DNA from: Porites lobata
Lineage: Eukaryota > Cnidaria > Anthozoa > Scleractinia > Poritidae
DNA length: 64,000 nt
Reading direction: 5' to 3'
Assembly (NCBI GenBank): GCA_942486035.1
Contig: CALNXK010000031.1
Coordinates: 3,372,001 to 3,436,000 of the forward strand
Shown here: positions 1 to 11,143 of the stretch, one piece after another
How the letters are laid out: the number at the start of each line of letters is the position of its first letter
Position numbering within the stretch: position 1 is the stretch's first letter
The notes under the pieces: generated by a model
What the model was told of the DNA's origin: nothing
The model's database searches: none
The model's input: only the letters and a program-made list of their open reading frames with translations
Position numbers and translations under genes: made by a program

Positions 1-361
1 CACCCAGACGTTCTTACTGTCAAACTCTAAAATCCGTGAACAATGAACTAAAATATTTCAGGACTGTTTACTTAATTGTGTTATGACCAATCACAACACA
101 GATCAGCACATGGGAGATAATAAAAAACCACAAACAAATAACCGTTGTTGCTTGCAGTTTAGTTTTTTCTCTGATTTCCTTTTTTTTACGTGTCAGGGTT
201 TTACGTCCAAGATCAAATTGTGGTTTGGGAGTACTGGTTCTTGAGAAGCGGTGTAAACAGGACTAACCTGTTAAAAATCTCTCGGAAGTAGGACAGCAAC
301 CAACAAACTCAGCCAACATATCGCGAATTGACTCAAGTCTAAGATGGGAACCGAGGCTACA

Positions 362-367
362 TTTATT
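362..367 (-). terminator. Candidate poly(A) signal of the FERM gene
   Basis: AATAAA on the minus strand, about 200 bp past the stop at 565. The flanking 1-564 otherwise holds only presumed 3' UTR and downstream sequence. Confidence 0.4.
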
Positions 368-564
368 CCCTAACATCACACCAAAGACCACGGCCAGTAC
401 TGATCTTATGCTGTTTATAACGAAGCTGGTGGTTTTCTAAGTTTAGATTCTCTGAATACAATCCCTAAGTGCGACTCCTCAAATGACCAAAAAGGAACGG
501 CCCTTTTGCCCGGGTTAGTACTTCCATCTGGGTGACACTTTACAAAAGGAACATTTTTCTCGTT

Positions 565-781
565 TTAAATTGACAAGTCGGCAAAATCTAGCACTAAAAC
601 TTTCTCGATCGTCATCATTTCAAAGGGCAGTCCATCATCAAAGTCCAGTTCTCTGGCCTCCTCTAGGTCAGAATCATTTGAAGTGCTGTAACCACTGGTC
701 TGACCTGTAACTTCGCTTGAGTTATCTCCGGCTACCTGCTGCTGCTGTTGCTCTAAGTGTAATGACGCTGGACGAAATGGC
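565..781 (-). CDS. FERM gene terminal exon 14
   Basis: 217 nt to a TAA stop. Acceptor preceded by a long pyrimidine tract (TTTTACTCTTCTAG|G). Encodes a polyQ stretch (EQQQQQ), a Ser/Thr-rich segment (TGQTSGYSTSNDSD) and an acidic/hydrophobic end (LDFDDGLPFEMM, VLVLDFADLSI). Phase 2 matches exon 13. Confidence 0.82.
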
Positions 782-3700
782 CTAGAAGAGTAAAAGAAAA
801 GAATTAAAAGAACAAAAAATCCACAGAACATTCCCATCAGTTCATAGACTTGAAAATAATGGTTTCACTACCACATGTGTAGCCGTTCCCACTTACATCT
901 CACTTATATTTACCAATTATCAACAAAGTTTACCCTGCCAGAGTTATTTTGAGCGTACAATAAGAGACTCAAATAAGGTGTAACGAACGGCCTAAAAAGT
1001 GCCCATTAACGAATTATGAAACATACAGTTCAACACATTAATCCAAATAAGAACTTTTTAATATTACTATCTGCTCTATAATGTAGAATAAGTCACTTCT
1101 TTCAGTTTTCAGCTTGGTCTCTATAACGCAGCATCAAAGTAAAACTTAATCAGCCCTTAAAGAGTGTACACACCTAACAGTACTGGTGAAACAAGCCTCG
1201 TCTGAGGTCACGTTATTAGTGGCGTGACTTCTGTCATCCAGACTTTCTAGAGACTGTGTTCCAAGGGGATTCCCAGAATCCATAGAAAGTGAGCTGCCAA
1301 TTTCGTTACTTACGGGCCTGTTGTAAAGTACTTCACTATAAAGACCTTTCTTATGGTCAAGAGAGTTTTGAGATGTGCACAAGTTATCACGTAATAAGAG
1401 GTCTCGTTGACTGTTTGCTTGAGAGAAGTTTAGTGACTGCGGTCTGGGTAAGGATATTTTACGCTTGGAACCTGACGAGGAATCTCGTGACACACTGTCA
1501 GCCATATCCTTCTCATCTGTAAAACTCTTTTCATCATCAAACACAGGATTAACTAAGCCTTTCTCAAGACCTGGAAAAGACGAAAGACTCGTAAGACCAT
1601 TAATGTTCATAAAAATGGGACGCCCTAAACTTGGACACATTTATGACCAACCCTTCCAGAAACGACTGGGAAGAATCAGTGTTGTGTATTTTTTTCATAA
1701 AACCCTGTTATTTTCAATGTTATCTTCTACGTTTAGGCGTCCCGTTTTTACACCAGTCGACCTTTCAACATCTCAGAAGTTAAATGCGTCTAGGGAACTT
1801 TAACTTCTCCAGCATAAAAAAAGCCATTGTTGTTCAAAAAGTAGGTCATAGTATTTTTGAAATTATAACGAAATAGAACCATTTTATTAACACAATCACA
1901 TAACGGACAAAGGTGACTGAAAACAAAGAAAAATCACTTTCATATCCTAAAAAAAAGTTGATGCACCGTTTTTCAAGAGCGACGGTAGGAAAAATCGAGC
2001 AAAATCTTAATTTCGTGGCAGGAATTGAAAAATCAATTTCTTTCATTTTATGTCCATAGATAATTTTTAGATAGACAAGAAACCTGATGTAGATTGCTCC
2101 CGCCAAAAGCATTTAAGTTTTGAGAAAAATTAGAAGATCGGTTTTCGATGTCGGAGTCTCAAAATTATGGAAATTCGCTAACATCACTGAACTTTCTTCG
2201 CCTTTGCAAACAAAGCCGCATGGAGAAATTTCGACATTTTCAATGAACAGAGCAACAAAATTGTTTTTCTTTCACCAGAAGATACACTTTCAGGGCAATA
2301 GCAAGGCTTGTCCTGCTGAAATAATTCGAAAATGAGGGATAGGTCATCAGAAACTTAAGTTCGTTAATCGTTTTCGACGGTAATATGTAACATGTGGTAC
2401 CACTCCAAACTTTCCTTATGCTATTTAAATCACACATTTAGACATTCATCTAAAACACACCTGGGAATTGGCTTGGGTTATTAAAGGAAATCTCTGCAAG
2501 ACGCCATCGAAGTTCAGGAATTTTCATTGCAGGCTGGCGGTAATTGAGTAAACACTTCCAATTTTGAAACACACAAAGAAGATATTTGAACAGCGAAGGC
2601 CCGTTTTTCGTACTTCTTGTAGGTTTCCCCATTGCAAAGTTGCTTTTCTAATCAAAGAGTGAGGTAAAAAGGTCGGAGTCACGGTAGTAACGCAACGCAA
2701 TTCTTGGAAAAGTAACATTTCGATGCCGATAGTGTTTTGAAGAAAACGTTACACGCGCTGGAGTTCTGGTACTCACTTTTTGTCGAGAAATAAGGACTTT
2801 GACAATGGTAATTTACTAAGGATGACAGAACAAGAAGATATATTGATATTGTTGTAATTAGAAACGAGGAAAATTTTAAATAAGTTATTTTGGTCACGCT
2901 TCAATTTATTTGCCAGAATTCGATGTTTTCACTTGGAGGCTGAACCCCAGCCAAATCTCAGGTATGTTTTAGATGAATGTCTAAATGTGTGATAAAACGA
3001 GGACTAAGAAATTTGAAGTATATCACATGAAGACTAATGCCGCAGAAAACAACTACTAAATAAAAGTTTTTGTCATAGCAAAAACCTGTTCTTCGTTTTT
3101 TTAATTACGCCAGTTCAACGAGTCTCGCTACTACTTTGAAAGTATCTTCTAGTGAAAGAAAAAGCGTTGTTCTGTTGATGGAAAGAGTCCAAATTTTCTC
3201 ATTGCAGCTTTGTTTGCGAACGCGAGGAGAGTTGATGTTAAAACTGATATTCTTACTTTTCTTGAAAATAAAAGGCTTTTAGGGAGAAAAGTTTACATCA
3301 GATTACTTATCTACCTATCTATGGACCAAAAAAAATGAAAGAAATCGATTTTCAACTCTTGCCACCCGATGCTCGATGCTCTCCTGACCGCATATCAAAC
3401 ACGAGAAGCAGTGTTATATTACAACACCGAGAAGTCAGTTGAGAAAAATTTATGAGCTCATCACACCGAGTTTTTGCAACGCCTTTGAGTTGTCCATTAT
3501 CATATGAAACACTGAAAGCACACTCCTTATTTGATAAATCTTACTTGAGCTGCAGGGTGAGCATTTTTCACCATTGTTGGCAGAAACCTATAATAACAAT
3601 TGAACAGTAAAATTATCAAGAAAAAGTTTCATAAATAAGCTTCGTAAAATATAGCTGTTGGAAAAGACTTAAATACAAAGCAGTCACACTGCGAAAGTGC

Positions 3701-6700
3701 AGGAAAAGATGGGAAGTGGAAAGATAGGAAGAGAGGCTTCCGCCTTTTCTCTCTTCCCATCACCACCTCGCGCTTGCTATTTCTTATTTTTTCTATTTGT
3801 ATAGGTAATAGCATGATTTGTAATGATATTGGCATAAATACCACAAGTGATATTTCGAAATTGTTGTACGTAATTTCACGTGCTGTAAGGCGAGTGAAAT
3901 TTGAGACAATTTTGAAATATTACGAGTGGTATTTCTGCCAAATAACACGTAGGAATCATGCTATTATTTGTTTATACTACTACTCTCAATAGTTTTGTAA
4001 TTTTCACATGTAGGTATTTCATATTAAGCTGAAATACCACTGCTCTAAGCCAATGAATTTCCAGCAATTTCTCGTGTAGTAGTATAGTTACTGGAATACC
4101 CAGTGGGAGCCTCTGCGGAGAAGAGAGGCTTTGAGCAGTAATTGCTTCACTACATTCCACGTACGTGAAAAACTTACCTTAGTTTTGTTGCGAAGAGTGA
4201 ACTTGCCAGAATTGCTGCAATAAACCAGAAAGTATATCCATCATCAGTCATTCATGTCTGAGCTCTTTTTATGTTGTATACAAGTAGTTTGATACTCAGG
4301 GATGCTAAATAATTTCTGAATGACTTTCCCAAATATTGCCACAAGGAAGAAAGTAAAAAGATAGCGAAAAAAGACAGAAAAAAAACGTACTACGTAAGGC
4401 AACAGGGAATTCTGTGTTTTTTTTTTCCGTGACTACCAAGTGGGTAATAAAACATAAGGCATACTTACTGCATACCAAAGTGAATTTAACAAAGTGGTGT
4501 GATAAAGTCAAGAGAAAGTTTTAGAATCGACAGTTGAAACTACTTCGCAAGTTGACACGTGACATCAGGCTAAAACTCCAGATAACCACCAAATGAGGAA
4601 GGGAAAAGAGCAAACAACTTAGACGTTTCGCATGAGGGCATACGGTTCAGAGTGGTAGCTTTGAATTCAAGGTTAGCTTGCTGGAACAGTACAGTACCTT
4701 CCAATAACATTTATTAAAACTTATGGTAGAAACGGCAACAATTATATTGGTTATTGTGGAAGACCCATGAACATTTGGATACAAATTACATGTATATAGG
4801 CAGATACGGCGGCCAACAGTGGCCATCAAAAGTCAAAACGCAAATCAAAGTCGATCTTTTTAAACGATCTTAAAGTGAAAAGTCCAAACCAAAAATCAAA
4901 AGTCGGTTCACGAACTAAGAAGTCGACTCAAAAAATCAATTTTCAACTTGAAAAGTCAAAATCAAAAATCAAAAGTCGATTTCTGACCTAAGAAGTCGAT
5001 TAAAAAAGTCAATGTTCAACTTGAAAAGTCGAAATCAAATATCCATTTCTGAAGCGCGAAAATCTATTTTCGACTACTCACTTTCGACTTCGACCGTCTC
5101 CCCCCTATTCCCCCCTCCTAACTTTTTCTTAACGGAGCGGAAGACTGGGACAAAGTTTTCGTGCCAGATCATGGACGATGAAAAGACAGACGATAAGAAC
5201 TTTTTTTGCTCCGGCAATAATTCATCCCAAGGTGACGGGGAGTGCATTCCACAAAACTAAACTCGCCAAAACTAAAATTCTACCCCTCTGGTGACTTTAG
5301 CAACGACGACGACGACGGCTGACGAGAACGTCAAAAAAACGTTAACTTTACACGTGCATCACGCCTTTTTGTACATTACTTTTTGCCTTTTTGTGCATTA
5401 CTGCACAACTACGACGTGGAAATGCCTAATTACGAGTTTTTATTGAGGATGTAAATAAGAACCGACGAATTTTTCTTTCTCTTTCTTAACTTTAATGCGA
5501 CCCGTGAGAAATCAACTCCAGAAAAATTCGCCTACATTTGACATTTTCAGCGGATTGGAATATAAAACGCGACAAAGTTTGAAAAACGCGAATTCATTTT
5601 AAAAGTGACGTTTTTGCTGCCGTAACCGTCGTCGATACCAAAGCTCCCTATTTTCCTTTTCTGCCAGAACGAGCAAGCTCAAACGCCCAATTGTAATAAA
5701 TACACGATGATAAGTGATGTGATTAACATGTCACGAGCACGGGACAAAGAAAAAATGTGAGTGCCCGATAGGAATTGAACCAATGACCTTCTCTACACCG
5801 ATCGGATGCTCTAAACACTGAGCTACGAAGGACTCGAGGCGAGCTGGGCGATGAACCTTACTATAACTGAGCGAAAACATTTACTGAACAATTGGCTTTT
5901 ACCGCACCAGGTAGTCAGCTACTAATACGATTGAACCACAACATTTCTGAAAATTCTGTTAGTACTGAATATATTAATTAAAGTTTGCCTCGCCTCATTT
6001 ACTTCAATTCAAGGATTTCTGAAGTTTTGTTCCAGAACACTGTCCATGGTAAAACGAACAAGCCGTCGCCTTGAATGTGCGAGGCATTTACATTTACAGC
6101 GTACAGCCTACCCCTCACATTTGAGGATTATTGGCTGGGTTGGTCAGCAAAAAAAAAAAAGTTAACTAAATAGGTTAATAAACTGGTAGATGATTTAGGT
6201 AGCTTACATGGATTAAAAAGTATCTAAAGAGCAGTGTTCGCTAAAGACAGAAAAGGGCAAATTGTTCCACTCAATAATTGTTCTTGAGAAAAAACGAACA
6301 GATAATCTGAGGACAGGCTAGTTTGAAGGGGGATGAAACTTTCCGAGTGCGAACGACGTGTCTTGCAAATGACAGGGCGCAGAAGCCCGTGAGAGTTAAC
6401 AGAGAGAAGCCACCGTGTGATCTTAAAGAGGCCGTGAGCCGACTGTCAATCCTACGTTGCTCTAGGGTACGCCATCCCAGGTCTTCAAGCATGTTGGTGA
6501 CGCTAGATGTGTTGTTTTCAGGGCTCTATCTAGGGTACTTGAGGGGTAGAAGCTTCCCCACAAAAAAATGCTCAAATTTCCGGGGGGTATGCCCCCGGAT
6601 CACCCCAGGAAGCTCGTGGCCTTTGGCCACTTAGGACTTCTCCCCCAAACGATAAATGCTAGATAGAACCCTGGTTGCATTGGCGGGGGCACCATCGAGC

Positions 6701-9700
6701 CGCGCGGCGTTGTACCCTTTCGATCTTGTATGAACCGCTATTCTCAACGCCTGGGCAGAAGTCCTAAACACTTGAGCAGTACTCAACTTGGGGGCGGACT
6801 AAGCCTTTATAAGCTTTGGCTTTTAAAGTCGACGAATTTACCCGTAAGTTTCTTTTATGGAAGCCAAGCGTGCGGTTTGCCTTGGCTGTTATCTCGTCAA
6901 TGTGTCGAGTCCACTGGAGATCTTTTGAGTACCATATACCTAGGTATTTCCCATGATCAACCTCCCTTAGTGGAGTGCCGTGCGGTTAATACGTATGTTG
7001 GATTGGGGTCTTATACCGCGAAATCCGCAACACCTCACACTTAGTGTCGTTAAACTCCATCCTCCAAGTTGCCTCCCATTATCAAGGTCAACCTGGAGCT
7101 GTCAGCAGTGATCTTCACTTGTGATAGTCAAATACAGAATGAAATCGTCGGCGGATGGGCGAACCTTTGATCTTATGTTCTGCGGGAGATCATTAATGCA
7201 TGTTAGAAAGAGCACTGGACCTATGACGGAGCCTTGAGGCACACCAGAAAGGACAGCCACAAAATCAGACCTCTCGCTATTCACCACTACGCATTGTTAA
7301 CCATTTTCAAGGAAGGCTTTAACCCAGTTCACAGCGTCGCCTCTAATAACATTATTCTCCAGTTTACAAAGAAGTCTGTTGTGAGGAAACGTATAAAAGG
7401 CCTTAGATAGGTCCATTATGATAAATCAGTCTGCTTAGCACGTGAGGTGTCGACAATATCACTTACAAACTCAATTAACTGCTACTCACTGACTTGAATC
7501 TACGAAAACCATGCTGCAAATAATAGAGGAGATTGTGATGTTCTAGGTGTGACATGATACTCTTAGTGAAGATGTGCTCTAGCAATTTACTGCAGATACA
7601 AGTCAGGGAAATCGGTCTGTAGTTTGCCGGACTGTCCTCATCGCCTCTCTTAAAGGCCTTTTTCCAGTCCTCTGGTACTTGGTGAGATGATAGGGACTTA
7701 CTGAAGATCTTCTAAGAGGCTGGTGCTATTACTGAGGAGAGCTCCCGGAGAACTTTGGGAGAAAGGCCATCAGGCCCAGTGGCCTTGTGTGGCTTTAGGT
7801 TATCTAATAGCTTAGCGATACCAGCAGTTGTAATTGAAATGGCGTACGGTTAGGGGGATGGTCGAGGACTCTATCGCACTGATTTTGACAACGTTGCTTC
7901 AAATTTAAGGGTACATAGCCTGTGAACACTGATTGCAAATAGGTGTTTAAAACGTTCGCCTTACGGGCCGCATTAGCGCCCATCGAGTCTTCGTCATTTG
8001 ATGGCGGCAACAATCTCTTCCAGATACTGCCAGTATGCGGCACGAAACTTCTTTTGGACTTCATGCTTAATGGTCTGGTACCGAGGATCCTTTCTTGTAT
8101 GTAGCCGATCCCTTTTCCTCATGAGGCGTTTCAATGAGAGGGACACATATGGCAGGCAATTTCTTGAGCTCGTAAACCTATGTGGTATAAATCGCTTGAT
8201 ACCAGAGGTCAATTCCTCTCGAAAACTAGACCACAAATCATTTATTGGCAGATCACAGTCAGTAGAATGTACGACAGAGTCTTCATATTTAGACATGTGT
8301 TCTTTAAGGCCATCCCAGTGTGCTTTTCTATACAAGGGAACCATCCTGCGTTTTGTTTGGTGAATGTTGCTTTGATATTACCCTCAAAAAACACAGCATC
8401 ATGATCACTAATACCGGGAATGACTTGAGTCTTGACAATAAGACTGTCGTTATTAGTTATAAACAAGTCTACGACGTTTTTACCCCGCGTAGGGTTGGTT
8501 ATAAGTTGGACTCAGCCATGATCGTCAAGACAATCTGCAAATTTTCGGGTTAACTCAGGGAAACGACACGTCGGAAATAGGCAATTGTGCTTCCAGTCAA
8601 ATCCAGGGAGGTTCATGTCTCCTGCTATCCGGATATGAGATGAGGTCCAGATATGTGATGAGGTGTCGCATTCAAACCGTTGGAGTGATCTCTCAAAGGT
8701 TTTCCTCCTCCTTCGGGCTTGGACTCCAAATTTGCTGGACGAGGCAAATTGATAGGGGAGGGGGGCTACGGAGGGGTGGTCAAAGTGCCAGGTGAGAAGT
8801 AAGAATTCGAAACTTGATTTTCGCGCTTTAGAAATCGATATTTGATTTCGACGTTTCAATTTGGAAATTTGCTTTTGACATCGACTTTTTATTTTCTAAA
8901 TTTACATGTTACTTTTAGGCCCGGTTCAGACGCCGACCTTTTCATGAGCCGAACCTAATACATTGCATTAAGTACGTGAAAAGTTCTGGGTCTGAATCAA
9001 TTTGGAACGCGTGTTTCCTTTGTGTAGCGGCTAAGCCGTTCTTTCCGCCTAGTCCAGCCGGGAATTTCGACTTTGAATCGACTTTGAAACGTCTTTGATT
9101 CAGACGCCGAACTTTTCATGTACCAAACCAAATGCACAAATTATTTACAACGCATTTTGTACGCATTTTGAACAAAACGAATATTTTACTCCTTTTGAAT
9201 TTAGTTCGGCTGGAATTAATATCGACATCTGAATAATCAATTCAGCCGGTCTAAATAACTTGGGTCGGTCGGCCTTAATTCGAATTAGGTTCGGCTCATG
9301 AAAAGTTCAGCGTAACATTTTTCTGGAAGGTAAGTATTGTACACTGAAAACAATTCAAGTCTTGATTTAACAATTTATAAAAGAAACAAGAGTAAAGCAA
9401 TAGACTGCTCAACTCGCTTTTTAAAATAATAATGATAAAATGTGCTATTGACTCCAAGATTACAGCGAGACAAGCTCAATCATGGCAGAGCATCCAAAAA
9501 GCCATCACCGTCTTGTTTTCCCCGAAAACAAAGTCACTGAACTGTAGTTGGATGAGAAGGATAAGAGGATAAAGGTAGGAAGCACATAGGCTTAAAAATA
9601 CAGAAGAAGAAGAGCTAATTATCACCCAGCCAATTCAGAAAAAATTCTCACAGACAAGACCTAAAAGAAAGAGAAAATGATGCACATAGTGGATGAAGAA

Positions 9701-11112
9701 TTGGTTAATGGTGCAGTATAAAAATAGAGAAGCCAAACCAAAAAAGTAGTTTTCTCCGTGAAGTTGCTGTATGGTAAAGTGGTAATTAAATGTAACTGGC
9801 AATAATTCGTATTAATATGGCTATTTATTCAGTGGATTAACTCAGTTAACACAATCAAAAGAATATTAATCTACTATTAACTGTGATTACATTTAAGAGA
9901 CCTCTAAAAATACAGGTACATTTAAAAAATCAAAAACAACCACAAATTATTCAAATGCTTATAACAAGCCTGGACAGCCTGAAAATTTAGTGCACGGTAC
10001 ATGTGGTTGAAATCCCAAGATCAATGTCAAAGTGTAAGGTGAAGCGATCACATTCAATGCATTTGAGAACTGCACCTGTACACTGTAAGTATGTTGTGTA
10101 TTGTGCACCTCTGAATAGCCTCATACTATTGTCCAGTATGTTTAATAAGGGTTAAAATCCAGTTGTTTAACTAATTATTAGATATTGCAATAATCAGTAT
10201 GTAATGCACCATTATAATTATAGCTTACTTATTTGACAGCTGCAGAGTACTGGACCTGGACAAGTTTAGTCGGCAAAACTGGTGATGAGCCACAAATATC
10301 CGCCATACATATTTTGCTGTTGCTGCATCTTCCTGTCAAAGGATACAATGTCCATTTCATGCTCTCGTTATTACATATTGTTTTCCCAATTAATATCACC
10401 AGAAATACACATGTTTTGCTGGCCAGATTCCTTGGCACTACATAAGAAACTACATTGGCCCTTTAAAAAATATTATACTTAAAGGATTTTCATAATGGAG
10501 GTTCTCCTGGAAAATGCCATTTAAGGCTGATCAAGCTGTTCAAAATATACATTAATTTTCAGGAAAATAAGCAAGGTTTTTGAACTTAAAAAGCGGGACT
10601 TAAACGCATCTTATTGATTTGAAAAACAATATACATGCGTAAATGCCCAACAGAGCCGATAAACTCTGCAAAGTAGGGTTCAAAACAATATTGTTAACTC
10701 TCTCACCTTGATTTTGATGCTATGTAGAAGCAATGGTCCAAATGGTTTGTTTTTACTTGAAAGTACTAAGAACGGCATTCAAAATTCATTGCCAAAAGCA
10801 TTTCTTGACCGCTAAAATGGCCGTTAAAACAACCAGACCAAGTTTGTTGCGGTTTTGTTTACTCAAAGCTTTGTTGCTAGAAAATTGTCAGTGGAAACAA
10901 CTACCAAATTGATAGAAGCTTTCATTTTGTTAACAACCTGCACATTCCACGCATGATGCAAATTTTGCCAAATTATAAACCTTGCATACGCTCCATCCTT
11001 CAGCCCTCGCTTTTCGAGGAATAAGTAATGGTAACAGGACTGAGTGGAGTCCAATTCGGTCTGTAATCATACGAGTGATTAACAAAATCGCGGGAGTCCG
11101 ATTTGTTTAATG

Positions 11113-11143
<31 letters not shown>

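Noticed and set aside
2450..2632. Minus frame ending FNNPSQFPG before a GTGTGT donor, as a FERM exon
   Set aside because: Its phase does not bridge exons 11 and 13, and it lies within a diverged inverted repeat; 3545-3587 fits instead.
5757..5845. A working tRNA gene
   Set aside because: Box A and box B are present, but the acceptor and anticodon stems do not pair; better read as a SINE or tRNA pseudogene.
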